A stretch of DNA of 64,000 bases. Origin: Caryophanales bacterium (GTDB lineage: Bacteria; Bacillota; Bacilli; JARBTR01). The notes under the pieces are model-generated. The model searched no databases. It saw nothing but the letters and a program-made list of their open reading frames with translations, and was not told the origin of the DNA. Where the stretch lies: contig JARBTR010000005.1 in NCBI GenBank assembly GCA_029240105.1, forward strand, positions 124,001 through 188,000, read 5' to 3'. This document shows, one piece after another, positions 33,707 to 42,985 of the stretch (positions are counted from its first letter, which is position 1; each line of letters starts with the position of its first letter). The translations under genes and the position numbers were made by a program.

Positions 33707-35503
33707 TTACATTTTCACAAATAGACTATTAATTTTTGAACTCGTTAGCCTTAAATCTAATTGATCCACAGGTAGCTCTGGGAATATCCTACTCCAACTT
33801 TCAACTTCCGTTTCACTTAAATTCAATGCCTTAGAAAAAATATTTCCTTGGAGTACAAATCCTGCATTAATAATAGTCTGAATAATTCCCTCTGCATTTG
33901 ATCCATTCATATAACTCAATCGATTCATTGTGTTACGAATATTCTCAATAAATCCAGGATTGTCAATTGCAATAGCTAGACTTGCTCCTTTTTTAGCGAG
34001 TTGATAGATACTCTTAAAATACTCATCAAGCCCTTGCCCATTTAAAGAAGGAATTTGTTCAATCAGAATATAATCAAAAATATCTTCCTTAAAAACGTCA
34101 ATGATCGTTTTATTTTTATCTGCTAAGTGTATGTCATCTGAAATATCTTTCAGATCTTTTAAATACTTTGCTTCCTCAGTCCAAGCATGCACATGACATT
34201 TCACCTGGGAAAGATTTTTAAAACGGTTCATTATATATTGCGGTGTACAACCACATTTCGAATTAACCGCAAGTAAATGTTTGTCTCCACTATCACTAGG
34301 GGTACCCAAAATATTTGCCAAGTTAACCTCTGGGCGAGCATCATTCCATGCATCAATACCCCATTTTTCATTAAAAATCACACGGCCTTTATTAATTGAA
34401 TCGTGGTTGACGTGTTCAGCCCCAGTTGTAACATGACCATAATGATAGACAAACGTATCATTGCAAAATATGAGTTTATATCCTGCTCTTCTTATTTTAA
34501 ATGAAATATCATCATCCGCAAATTCACCAAAATAATAGCGAGGATCATAATAACCGATGTATTCAAGAAGTTTTGTATATGAGCACAAAACATTTGGTAG
34601 TAGAACTTGTCTTTCTTCCCACTTCAAAGGATTAGAAACATTATAACTTTCCGCAAAAGCTTGCATTTCTCCCATGTCTTCAAACTGGACATTTACCTGT
34701 TGAAAGTTCGAAATGAAGTTACTTGCCGGTGAAACATATCCATAATTCGGATTACTTTCAATACAATTCATTAAATTCGATAGCCAATTTTTTGTAAAAA
34801 TAAAATCATTACATAGAACAGCTGTATATTTACCTTGCGCAGCAGCGATTCCAATATTCATTCCAACGCCTGCACCGCAATTATATGGCAAATAAAATGC
34901 CTTAGCACCTTCAATACTCTCAAAATATTCTTGCGTTTCATCCGTTGAACCGTTGTTTACTAAGATTAATTCATACTCAACATGATCAGTGTACTTCAAT
35001 ACACTTTCAACACATTGTTTTGTGTATTCGAGTTTATTGTAGGCGAGGATAACAATACTTACTTTGCAACGGTAAGAATGCTGATCTATGCTTCCCTTAT
35101 CAAATTCCTTCATTTCCGGGTAAAGAATAGGTCGCATTTGACTACTTGTATGCTTTTCAAACGTTACAAGTAGTGTTTTTATTAATACATCTATTAAAGG
35201 TAGTGTGTATTCTATGAAAATAGGAAGCTTAAATTCTGAGTTACTTTCATCTAAATTTCTTTCAACCCAATAAGAAAGGTTTCCGAAAACATCCTTACAA
35301 CGGTTCATCGAAAATAGGTATTGATTTGCCTCAATAAAATAAACAATTTCCTCTGAAAGAGATAAAAAATCTTCTAATAGGAAATCGTGTAATACACCCG
35401 TATTTGCCTGTTCTTTTAGATAATTGGCGCATTCTAAAAGAGATTCAAGTGCATCAAATTTAGGTTGAAAATCTACATGTTCCGTGTTGATCAAAAGTAC
35501 CAC
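33707..35503 (-). CDS. Glycosyltransferase family 2 with N-terminal helical and C-terminal Rossmann-like regions
   Basis: 598-aa protein. Residues ~1-140 are helical and unrecognised. About 147-390 is a GT2 catalytic domain (KVSIVILAYNKLEYTKQCVE, NNGSTDET, LCNDFIF as acceptor/metal site, FADDDISFKIRRAGYKL). About 405-598 looks like a partial methyltransferase-type Rossmann region (FDYILIEQIPSLNGQGLDEY) without a recognisable SAM motif. It lies between the acyltransferase and rfbG genes, so it probably transfers the CDP-linked sugar; flagellin is the likely acceptor by location. Confidence 0.8.
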   Translation of the reverse strand: MVLLINTEHVDFQPKFDALESLLECANYLKEQANTGVLHDFLLEDFLSLSEEIVYFIEANQYLFSMNRCKDVFGNLSYWVERNLDESNSEFKLPIFIEYTLPLIDVLIKTLLVTFEKHTSSQMRPILYPEMKEFDKGSIDQHSYRCKVSIVILAYNKLEYTKQCVESVLKYTDHVEYELILVNNGSTDETQEYFESIEGAKAFYLPYNCGAGVGMNIGIAAAQGKYTAVLCNDFIFTKNWLSNLMNCIESNPNYGYVSPASNFISNFQQVNVQFEDMGEMQAFAESYNVSNPLKWEERQVLLPNVLCSYTKLLEYIGYYDPRYYFGEFADDDISFKIRRAGYKLIFCNDTFVYHYGHVTTGAEHVNHDSINKGRVIFNEKWGIDAWNDARPEVNLANILGTPSDSGDKHLLAVNSKCGCTPQYIMNRFKNLSQVKCHVHAWTEEAKYLKDLKDISDDIHLADKNKTIIDVFKEDIFDYILIEQIPSLNGQGLDEYFKSIYQLAKKGASLAIAIDNPGFIENIRNTMNRLSYMNGSNAEGIIQTIINAGFVLQGNIFSKALNLSETEVESWSRIFPELPVDQLDLRLTSSKINSLFVKM

Positions 35504-35535
35504 TCCAATTTTGCTATATCTTTATTTTTATCTAT

Positions 35536-36234
35536 TTACCAATTTACCTTAGGCAAATCGGTGCTGATTGGCACATTAAAATACTGCTGTGTATATGGTG
35601 GTTTTTCATGTAATTTCATACAAAGTTTTCCTTCATCGTTTGTAAATACAACATGGTTATCCAAGATGTTTTTTTGGTAGACAAAGCTTCTCGCACCAAC
35701 TGAAACACCATCTCCAACAGTACAATCCCCTATTATACTAGCACCTGATAGAATTCCGAATCCTTTGCCGATTTTAGGATAAACATATTTTTGCGCACCA
35801 ACAGTAGTATTGTGAGCCGCGACAAAAAAGTTATCGATTTGAGCTTTTCCAATCACTGTTCCAACGCAATGAAGAAACATAAACACATCTGGTAACTCGG
35901 TATTATACATGCAACACAACGAATTCAATGTTTTATTTAGTGAAAATAATTTATTGCAGAGTGGTTCATTTTTAGAAACACGCCACAATGAATTAGAAAG
36001 TAACCAAATAAATTGTGCGTATTGATCTGAATGCAGATGATTAAAATTAGGCACACCATCCTTGTGGTATCCATTATAAGAAATAAATGAAAAACAGTAT
36101 TCAAGACGGCTTAACGCCATATCAAACGCAAGATCCACATCTGAACCTTCTAACACAAACTTATCCGGAAAGAAGTGGTTAAGCTGTGTAGATACAAAAC
36201 TGTGCAACTCATTTTTTGATAGCGAAATCTGCAT
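35536..36234 (-). CDS. Left-handed beta-helix (hexapeptide) acyltransferase
   Basis: 232-aa protein with an N-terminal helical part and a C-terminal hexapeptide-repeat helix (about 130-200: VGTVIGKAQIDNFFVAAHN, IGKGFGILSGASIIGDCTVG). It resembles serine O-acetyltransferase-type enzymes, but its operon contains sugar genes, so O- or N-acylation of a sugar is more likely. The acceptor is unknown. Confidence 0.75.
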   Translation of the reverse strand: MQISLSKNELHSFVSTQLNHFFPDKFVLEGSDVDLAFDMALSRLEYCFSFISYNGYHKDGVPNFNHLHSDQYAQFIWLLSNSLWRVSKNEPLCNKLFSLNKTLNSLCCMYNTELPDVFMFLHCVGTVIGKAQIDNFFVAAHNTTVGAQKYVYPKIGKGFGILSGASIIGDCTVGDGVSVGARSFVYQKNILDNHVVFTNDEGKLCMKLHEKPPYTQQYFNVPISTDLPKVNW

Positions 36235-36256
36235 AAATGTCTACCCCTATATTTCA

Positions 36257-37312
36257 TTAATCAACTTTTGATTGGTTTTCATAATAGTGAACTGTATCAA
36301 CAACTGCGTCTCGGAAGATCGTTTGAGGCTTCCATCCTAATGAAGCTAATTTTTCAATCCCATAATACTTCTGACAATCCAAATTTTGTTTTTGAGGGAG
36401 TGAATCAATTCCTTTTAAGTTTCTGTCAGAAAAAATTTCAACAAGTTGGTGTGCAAATGCACCGATTGTCATTGAATTCGAGGGGTCAGCAACGTTGTAA
36501 GCTTCTGCCGGTTTCCCGTGTAACAAAACATGCAAGCATCCTAAAACAGCATCCATGATATATAAAAATGATCGCACTGCTTTACCATCTCCATTTAATT
36601 TTGGAGCATCACCTTTGAGAATATCGGAAACAAAATCAGCTTGCGCCATTTTTGTATCTAAATTCATACCTGGTCCAAAAACATGAGACAACCTTGCAAT
36701 TTTAGCTGGGACGCTCTTTTGACGTGCATATGCAACACACAATGCCTCCCCAGCTCTCTTTGCTTCTATATAGCACGCTCCTACTTCAGTTGGGGAAATT
36801 CCCTCAAAAGCAGACTCATTAGAGCCGGCATTAGCAGCCGTTCCTGGTTTTCCATATACGCCTGTACTACTTATATATAAAAAGGAATGACATCCTTTTG
36901 CAGCGAATTCCAATAGATTTCTAGTCCCAATTATGTTGGCATCTAAAGTCTCAATAGGATTTAATTGATGAAAAACAGGACTCGAAGGACTTGCTGCATG
37001 AATAATGTAATCTACATTTTGTAAATTTTCCAATGAACTTGTAACTTCAAAATCAAGAAACGTATGGTTTGGGTCGTTTAAAAAAGTAGTATATAGATGC
37101 TGAATACGAGTACAATCTCTAGCGGCAGAGATTACTTTTATTGAGCTTTCATTTTTAAGGTCGTTCATTTCATTATAAGCCAATAAAAATTTACTTAATG
37201 TAGACCCTAGATGACCTCCTGCCCCAGTAATGAGAACACTTCTCCCATGTAATTCTGGATGCAACCCCCAACTCTTAACCGTTTCTCTTATCTGCTTTTC
37301 AAAACTTCTCAA
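36257..37312 (-). CDS. NAD-dependent sugar epimerase/dehydratase family protein
   Basis: 351-aa extended short-chain dehydrogenase. The nucleotide motif VLITGAGGHLGS (GxxGxxG) is at about 26-37, SSTGVYG at about 147-153 and the catalytic YIEAKRAG (YxxxK) at about 181-188. With CDP-4-keto-6-deoxyglucose made by RfbG and a 3,5-epimerase next door, it could be the 4-ketoreductase or a C-4 epimerase that finishes the sugar. The exact reaction cannot be read from sequence. It overlaps the epimerase gene by 4 bases. Confidence 0.8.
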   Translation of the reverse strand: MRSFEKQIRETVKSWGLHPELHGRSVLITGAGGHLGSTLSKFLLAYNEMNDLKNESSIKVISAARDCTRIQHLYTTFLNDPNHTFLDFEVTSSLENLQNVDYIIHAASPSSPVFHQLNPIETLDANIIGTRNLLEFAAKGCHSFLYISSTGVYGKPGTAANAGSNESAFEGISPTEVGACYIEAKRAGEALCVAYARQKSVPAKIARLSHVFGPGMNLDTKMAQADFVSDILKGDAPKLNGDGKAVRSFLYIMDAVLGCLHVLLHGKPAEAYNVADPSNSMTIGAFAHQLVEIFSDRNLKGIDSLPQKQNLDCQKYYGIEKLASLGWKPQTIFRDAVVDTVHYYENQSKVD

Positions 37313-37848
37313 TTCTTACACTCTCCAATATATTGCCAGCTTCTATCTTTTTCTGAGATTATTTTTATCTTATTAGGCCATACAATTCCGATGGATGGAT
37401 CATCAAATCGCAAGCCTCCCTCAGAACCTGGAGTATACACTTCCGTAACTAAATAATGAATCTCAGCATGATCTGTTAAAGTTAGATAGCCATGCGCAAA
37501 GCCTTTTGGTACGTAAAGCATTCGGTAATTGTCTGCACTTAATTCGTACCCGACCCATTGAAGATAAGTTGGAGATTCTTTTCTTAAATCAACAATCACA
37601 TCATAAATGGATCCACGTGTACAGCGAATAAGTTTATCCTCAGCGTGAGGCTGTTTCTGAAAATGTAGACCCCGCAAAATACCCTTGTAATGATTATGTG
37701 CAATATTTGACTGAACAAAATCCGAACATAAACCGTACTCTGCAAATTCAGAATAATCTGTTAGTCTTGAAAAAAAACCTCGATCATCCTTCTTAAATTC
37801 TGGTGTAATTAAGTAAGCTCCCTCTAAGGCTAACTTTTCAAATATCAT
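37309..37848 (-). CDS. RmlC/RfbC-like 4-keto-6-deoxyhexose 3,5-epimerase
   Basis: 179-aa cupin enzyme. The conserved block (GILRGLHFQKQPHAEDKLIR, about 56-75), with its catalytic His, and YVPKGFAHGYLTL (about 111-123) are intact. The usual substrate is dTDP-4-keto-6-deoxyglucose. Because no dTDP pathway genes are present and CDP-glucose genes flank it, a CDP-linked substrate is more likely here. Confidence 0.88.
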   Translation of the reverse strand: MIFEKLALEGAYLITPEFKKDDRGFFSRLTDYSEFAEYGLCSDFVQSNIAHNHYKGILRGLHFQKQPHAEDKLIRCTRGSIYDVIVDLRKESPTYLQWVGYELSADNYRMLYVPKGFAHGYLTLTDHAEIHYLVTEVYTPGSEGGLRFDDPSIGIVWPNKIKIISEKDRSWQYIGECKN

Positions 37849-37911
37849 TTTTACTCTCCTTAGATGTTTGTCTAAACGTCATGCGTAATCCAAAATTAAC
37901 TTCTTAAAGTT

Positions 37912-38691
37912 TTACTTCCAAACTTTCCATGGTGCTTTTCCTTTTTTCCAAATTTCATTCAACTGCATTTGATCACGCTGTGTATCCATACTTGCAAAGA
38001 AATCATTATGCATGTACGCACGTACCTCGCCCTGTCTAGTTAAACGTTCCATAGGACCAGTTTCCCAGACAGTCAGGTCATCTTCTATTTCTTCAATAAC
38101 ACTTGGTTCACAAACGAAGAATCCAGCACTAATTAATCCATCTCCGCCAATTTTCTTCTCCATGAAACCAGTAACTTCACCATTATTTCCAACCGAGATA
38201 CTTCCGTACCTACCAGCCGGATTTACTGCGCTTACTGTAACTTTTTTACCATGACTTTTGTGGAATTCTACTAATTTATCAATTGGAATATTTGACACAC
38301 CATCCCCATAGGTAAGCAAAAATGGTTCATTATTCAAATATTTAGAGATTCGTTTTATACGACCACCCGTCATCGTGTTTAACCCAGTGTCTGCCAGAGT
38401 AACATTCCAAGATTCTGCGCTTGTATTTAAAATGTTTCTTGAAACCGAAGTGCCACTAAAATTGTATTGAACATCCGAATGGTTTAAATAATAATGGTCG
38501 AAATACTCTTTTATAATTACCCCTTTATAACCTAAACAGATAACAAAATCATTAAAGCCATATGAAGAATAAATTTTCATAATATGCCACAAAATTGGGT
38601 TATCTCCAATCTCAACCATAGGCTTAGGTTTCAAATGACTTTCCTCACTTATTCTTGTACCAAATCCACCAGCTAGAATGACAACTTTCAT
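37912..38691 (-). CDS. rfbF: Glucose-1-phosphate cytidylyltransferase
   Basis: 259-aa nucleotidyltransferase making CDP-glucose from glucose-1-phosphate and CTP. The N-terminal signature VVILAGGFGTRISEESHLKP (about 3-22) with KPKPMVEIGDNPILWHIMK, and LTYGDGVSNIP (about 124-134), define the RfbF type. It is the first gene of the operon. The upstream 130 bases are AT-rich without a SigD box, so expression may be SigA-dependent. Confidence 0.93.
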   Translation of the reverse strand: MKVVILAGGFGTRISEESHLKPKPMVEIGDNPILWHIMKIYSSYGFNDFVICLGYKGVIIKEYFDHYYLNHSDVQYNFSGTSVSRNILNTSAESWNVTLADTGLNTMTGGRIKRISKYLNNEPFLLTYGDGVSNIPIDKLVEFHKSHGKKVTVSAVNPAGRYGSISVGNNGEVTGFMEKKIGGDGLISAGFFVCEPSVIEEIEDDLTVWETGPMERLTRQGEVRAYMHNDFFASMDTQRDQMQLNEIWKKGKAPWKVWK

Positions 38692-38820
38692 TTTTCAACT
38701 TTCCTCTCAAGTTATAAATCTATCATAATAAATTTTAAATAGCCTTCTATAATAAAACTACATTTTGCTAACTAAACAAAAACCTTTATCTGCTTTTGAG
38801 CTAGATTATACTTCTTAATT

Positions 38821-38852
38821 TTAAGAAAAGGGACGAGTATAATTCGTCCCTT
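38821..38852 (-). terminator. Terminator of flhO-flhP
   Basis: A 9-bp stem AAGGGACGA / TCGTCCCTT with a 7-base loop, followed by TTCTTAAAATT on the minus strand, 11 bases after the flhP stop. Confidence 0.82.
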
Positions 38853-38862
38853 GATATAACTA

Positions 38863-39720
38863 TTATTTAACTATATTATTAGCAATTCCCAACATTTCAT
38901 CTGCAAAAGAAACCGCTCTGGCATTCATTTGGAAGCCTCTTTGAGTAGTGATCAAATCTGTCATTTCTCGTCCCAAATCCACGTTTGAACCCTCGAGGAA
39001 ACCAGAGGTAACTTGAGACTCATCTTGTGTGAGGTTACGCACAAAATTCGCGAGATTTGCACCAGGTGTTAGCGCCCCAGTATTAATTGAATATTCATTA
39101 CCGCCAAGATTTTGTAATAGACTCGGATTTTGAATTTCTACAAGTCCAACTCTTTGAGCAGATGTGTATGTATCCCCTAACCCGTTTTTGTTCTTTAGAA
39201 GTATTTGACCATTTGCCCCAATCTGAACTTCATTGTTTTCATTCAATCTAATGGGCGTCCCGTTTTGGTCTAGCAACAGACCACCATTTGCATTAACTAA
39301 ATGATAACTACCTGGCTGATTTGGATCTGGACTTAAATGGAAGTTCCCATCACGAGTAAAACGAATTTCTCTAGCTCCACCCTCTGTTGATGAAGGGTAA
39401 CTAACCTGAAAAAAGCCGCTTCCATTAATCATTAAATCGAACGGGTTTTTAGTTTCTAATAACTGGCCCTGTTCCATGTTAAGCTTAGTAAGACCAGTAC
39501 GACTACCGTATCCTACTCTCAGACCGTTAGGTGTTAACCTTCCGACTTCTTGGTCAGCACGTGATTGATTATTAATTTGATTAGTTAGAAGTTCCGAAAA
39601 ACTTTGGTCACGTCGCTTATAACCCGTTGTATTAACATTGGCAATATTGTTTGCATTTGTATCCAATTTTTGCTGAAATGCACGCAAAGCTCCTGTGGAG
39701 ATGTATAAAGATGTACTCAT
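38863..39720 (-). CDS. flhP: Flagellar rod/hook-basal body protein FlhP (FlgF/FlgG family)
   Basis: 285-aa distal-rod protein. N-terminal LDTNANNIANVNTTGYKRRD (about 18-37), the FlgF/G middle domain with FDLMINGSGFFQV, and the C-terminal SNVDLGREMTDLITTQRGFQ are all present. It follows flhO by 27 bases, the B. subtilis order. Confidence 0.9.
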   Translation of the reverse strand: MSTSLYISTGALRAFQQKLDTNANNIANVNTTGYKRRDQSFSELLTNQINNQSRADQEVGRLTPNGLRVGYGSRTGLTKLNMEQGQLLETKNPFDLMINGSGFFQVSYPSSTEGGAREIRFTRDGNFHLSPDPNQPGSYHLVNANGGLLLDQNGTPIRLNENNEVQIGANGQILLKNKNGLGDTYTSAQRVGLVEIQNPSLLQNLGGNEYSINTGALTPGANLANFVRNLTQDESQVTSGFLEGSNVDLGREMTDLITTQRGFQMNARAVSFADEMLGIANNIVK

Positions 39721-39747
39721 TTCCTATGACTCCTAATCTTCACAAAT

Positions 39748-40638
39748 TTATTGGTTAATCGAGCCTGTACTGTTTAATTTTTGTAGTGATTCGTCGTAGA
39801 CTGAGATCACCTTTTGATTGGCTGCATAGGCTTTAACTGTCATCATCATATCCGAAATCGTTTGCCCAGCGTCAACGTTAGATTGTTCGATATAACCATG
39901 CTCTAACGAAACCCCTGGATTGGTTTGTCCAGCATCTTGAATAAATGGAACTGGAGTAGCCGATTGATAGACATTTCCACCCATTCTAATTAGTTGTAAT
40001 GGATTTTGAACGACAACAATTCCAATTTGCCCAGCCATTCTTGTATTGGATTGATCATTTGCTTTGACCATTAAATGGCCAGTAGGAGTTATGCTAAAAT
40101 TCTCCTTACTAATTTCATCTGAAATAGTGATTGGTTGGTGATCAGCCCCTAATACTCGATAGCCATCAGCAGTTACTAGATTGTTGTTTGCATCCAGATC
40201 AAATTTACCATCCCTGGTATATCCAACTGTACCATTTGGAAGTTGTACAGCAAAGAAAGCAGAGGGTTTCACTTGACGCCCATTAACAATTTGCACTGGT
40301 ATACTCTCGTCATTAATCGCAATATCCAAAGGGTTATTCGTTTCTACAAGCTGACCCTGAGAAAAATTCGGGACACGCTCTTGTGCATATACACCAGTAG
40401 TTAACTCTCCAATCGGAACTCCAACCGAAGTGGCTTTACCCATTGATTGACTAGATGAGATGCCACCTGATTTAAAACTTTGAACACGATTAAGTAATAG
40501 GTTTGGAAAAGCACGCATTTGCGAATCATCTTTCTTAAATCCCGGTGTTTGTACGTTTGCAAGATTATTCGACAATGTTGCTTGTCTACGTTCTAAAGAA
40601 AACATTCCTGAAGCCGCAGTATATAAACCTCTTATCAT
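39748..40638 (-). CDS. flhO: Flagellar rod protein FlhO (FlgF/FlgG family)
   Basis: 296-aa rod protein beginning MIRGLYTAASGMFSLERRQA with the NNLANVQTPGFKKDD motif and the C-terminal SNVDAGQTISDMMMTVKAYA. It pairs with FlhP. A TCCGATAA -10-like motif lies at 40727-40734, but the spot where a SigD -35 should be does not match, so the promoter is unsettled. Confidence 0.9.
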   Translation of the reverse strand: MIRGLYTAASGMFSLERRQATLSNNLANVQTPGFKKDDSQMRAFPNLLLNRVQSFKSGGISSSQSMGKATSVGVPIGELTTGVYAQERVPNFSQGQLVETNNPLDIAINDESIPVQIVNGRQVKPSAFFAVQLPNGTVGYTRDGKFDLDANNNLVTADGYRVLGADHQPITISDEISKENFSITPTGHLMVKANDQSNTRMAGQIGIVVVQNPLQLIRMGGNVYQSATPVPFIQDAGQTNPGVSLEHGYIEQSNVDAGQTISDMMMTVKAYAANQKVISVYDESLQKLNSTGSINQ

Positions 40639-40759
40639 AGTAACACTCCTTTGCTTAGGTGCTGTGACAAGCCATTAGAATAAAGGAAAAAGTGACGCAT
40701 CTATCCTACTTGCTTGTTATGGAACATTATCGGAGTTCCTGCCTATCGAAGATCGAATT

Positions 40760-41182
40760 TTATTGACTAGTTTGAGAAGCTAATTGAAGTATAAATTCTA
40801 CTTCTCCTAAACCCCTGTCAAGTTTTGCTGCTATTTGCTCTGCAGTTAATCCTTTTTTTTGTAACTCAAAAATTTCCATATAACGATTGTTTAATAACAA
40901 GTTTTGCTCGCTTTTTGATTCAATTGGCGTTTGTACTTTTACGGTAGCGAATTTTATTTCTTCACGTAATTGACTTATCTCTTGCTGAGCCAAATTTTTT
41001 TGATAATCGATTGCCCTTTTTAGTTCTGTAATTTCACGGAATAAAATGTTTTGATTTTCTAAAAATCTTTGATACATCTCTCGATCTTGTGTTGCTTTCC
41101 ACTTAGTAAAACTTTTTAAAATCAAGATCAAAATGGGAATGATAATTAGAACTAAAATTGTTAAATCTAAAAGAGTTGGCAT
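40760..41182 (-). CDS. SwrB/YlxL-like (DUF6115) membrane protein
   Basis: 140 aa from ATG 41182 (AAAGGAAGAG upstream; an ATG at 41200 overlaps that ribosome binding site). One N-terminal membrane helix (about 2-22, LLDLTILVLIIIPILILILK), a coiled coil (about 30-80), and a C-terminal helix-turn-helix-like segment (YMEIFELQKKGLTAEQIAAK, then LDRGLGEVEFIL). This is the architecture of SwrB, which promotes basal body maturation and SigD activity in B. subtilis, where it follows sigD; here it is next to fliL and flhO. Confidence 0.78.
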   Translation of the reverse strand: MPTLLDLTILVLIIIPILILILKSFTKWKATQDREMYQRFLENQNILFREITELKRAIDYQKNLAQQEISQLREEIKFATVKVQTPIESKSEQNLLLNNRYMEIFELQKKGLTAEQIAAKLDRGLGEVEFILQLASQTSQ

Positions 41183-41227
41183 TAGTTCTCTTCCTTTCAA
41201 GTATCAAAGGGACAATCACTTTGAACC

Positions 41228-41665
41228 TTATTGAATCAATTTTTCTACCAGATAGACTTCAGTAATTAATCCCTTACCTAAAGCTTTGTTGAGTTCAACT
41301 TTCACATTGTCTTCAATTAATGTAAAACCCTTTGGTCCAACCGCATCTGCCATTTTAATTTGGTTAATTGTTTGGATAATCGCACCTTGCGTCTTAAAAT
41401 TAAGTTTTTTGATTTCTTCTGCACTGGTTTCTGATTTTGCAATCAACTTAAATTTCATTTGAATAAAATGGCCATCTGAAAAGTTAGCAGTTATAGCCTC
41501 AGTATCTATAGATGCTTTTACTAAATTATCCACTGTTACCAGTTCTTGCTTTGATTTAGCCTCAGGTTTTTTAGGAGCAGTTACGTGTTTCCAGACGAAA
41601 TATCCAGAAACTCCAATAACAGTGATAACGACTAGAATTAGGATAGTTTTTACATGTAATTTCAT
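41228..41665 (-). CDS. Second FliL-family protein
   Basis: 145-aa single-pass membrane protein (helix about 7-27) with the FliL-type external domain (IDTEAITANFSDGHFIQMKF, ending VELNKALGKGLITEVYLVEK). A paralogue is encoded at 50525-50947. FliL proteins ring the stator. This copy lies beside yaaR and the SwrB-like gene; the two may have divided roles. Confidence 0.85.
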   Translation of the reverse strand: MKLHVKTILILVVITVIGVSGYFVWKHVTAPKKPEAKSKQELVTVDNLVKASIDTEAITANFSDGHFIQMKFKLIAKSETSAEEIKKLNFKTQGAIIQTINQIKMADAVGPKGFTLIEDNVKVELNKALGKGLITEVYLVEKLIQ

Positions 41666-41694
41666 TCAACAATAACCCCTTATTTATATCAAAT

Positions 41695-42138
41695 TTAAGA
41701 ATATAAATTGATTAACAAACCTTTGATTTCGCCTATACGGTCCAAGAGGGACAGCCCATTTTGTTGTTGGTTTAGGACATGATCTGTCAATTCAATTAAT
41801 TTTCGGTCTAATATTTGCACTGTTTTCAATGTTTTTGAACCACCATATGGATCCCAAGTATCGGTTTGATACAACCCCAACCCATTTTTGTTTACTTCAC
41901 CCATAAATTGTTTTACTAAATTTTTATATTTGCGCAGCTCGGTAAAAGTTGGACTATTACTTAATGCCTGGCCTTGTTGGTCAATGTCCTGCAGTAGTTG
42001 TTGAAGGCGTTCCTGCGTGAGACCTTTTGAATATGAGCTGACAATTTTTTGAAATGATGTTTGATTATCGGTATTTTTCTCAGTTTTTAACTTCCAAGTG
42101 TCAGAAAGATTAACCCTGAGCGTATCTTGTATTTTCAA
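41695..42138 (-). CDS. yaaR: YaaR family protein (DUF327)
   Basis: 147-aa soluble helical protein with the DUF327 pattern (GQALSNSPTFTELRKYKNLV, then FMGEVNKNGLGLYQTDTW). The family often lies near flagellar or DNA-replication genes and has no settled function. It begins a likely yaaR-fliL-SwrB-like unit that may continue into flhO-flhP. Confidence 0.85.
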   Translation of the reverse strand: MKIQDTLRVNLSDTWKLKTEKNTDNQTSFQKIVSSYSKGLTQERLQQLLQDIDQQGQALSNSPTFTELRKYKNLVKQFMGEVNKNGLGLYQTDTWDPYGGSKTLKTVQILDRKLIELTDHVLNQQQNGLSLLDRIGEIKGLLINLYS

Positions 42139-42451
42139 ACGAAATCAACACCTCATTCATATCAAAATAAATAATTCATTGTATCAAAAATAATCAAAAT
42201 AATGTAGTAATTATACACTATCAATTTATAAATTTCATTAGCGATAAAAAAATTTATAAAATAAAGTAAGTGCAATCTTTACCAAAATAAAAAATGCCCC
42301 TGAAATGTTGTGCAACCAACAGTTAGTCTACACTAACATTTGGAGTGCACTTCAATACAAGTGGCAATTTATCTTGATAAAAAAGGATGGCATGTACCGT
42401 TTAACGTCATTAAAAGAATAGGATTTTAAAAACCCTTATTTTAACACTATT
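42139..42451. other. Intergenic region between yaaR and cheW, with an inverted repeat
   Basis: 313 bases, no convincing coding sequence. It holds a TATAAT-like element near yaaR and a conspicuous imperfect inverted repeat at 42310-42350 (GTGCAACCAACAGTTAGT / ACTAACATTTGGAGTGCAC, loop CTAC). The style resembles two insertion-sequence ends placed head to head. Confidence 0.55.
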
Positions 42452-42934
42452 CTAATCTAGTTTGTTTTTAAGATCTTTCAATTCATCTAAGTTCGTTATA
42501 TCTTCAAGTAGTTTTTCAATATCTAATAAGATAATGACTCGGTCATCGAGTTTTGAAATCCCATTTAAATACGAAACATTTTTCGCTTCAAATAATTTAG
42601 GATATTGAATTGTATCCAAGCTAATATCCGTTACATCTGTTGCATCATCAACAATTAGACCTATTTCTTTGTCTTTAACTTGAACGATGATCATTCTTGT
42701 ATCATCTGTGTTATTAAAAGATAGACCAGTTAAAGCAGACCTTAAATCAATAACAGGTGTCACGATTTCTCGTATAGTAGTTACACCAAGGACATGCGCT
42801 GGGCGGTTAGGATATGAAGTAATCGCTTGCATTCGTTCAATAGATACTACTTGTGTAATATCTATTCCGTACTCCTCTTGAGCAATTTTAAATATAAGCG
42901 CTTTATAATCTTTTATTACTTTTTGGTCTAACAT
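42452..42934 (-). CDS. cheW: Second CheW-type chemotaxis coupling protein
   Basis: 160-aa CheW-domain protein (ALIFKIAQEEYGIDITQVVS, VLGVTTIREIVTPVIDLRSA, IGLIVDDATDVTDI). It links receptors to CheA. Compared with the other CheW (42986-43414) it has an extra charged C-terminal helix (DLKNKLD). It is the last gene of cheA-cheW-cheW. Confidence 0.9.
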   Translation of the reverse strand: MLDQKVIKDYKALIFKIAQEEYGIDITQVVSIERMQAITSYPNRPAHVLGVTTIREIVTPVIDLRSALTGLSFNNTDDTRMIIVQVKDKEIGLIVDDATDVTDISLDTIQYPKLFEAKNVSYLNGISKLDDRVIILLDIEKLLEDITNLDELKDLKNKLD

Positions 42935-42985
42935 CTGGCACCTACTTTTTGGTATTGTTTACTGGTTTGCTTTACTTGTTTTTCA

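Noticed and set aside
41838-42079. Further TATCGGT motifs in yaaR
   Set aside because: They are within coding sequence; one has no -35 and the other a 13-base spacer.
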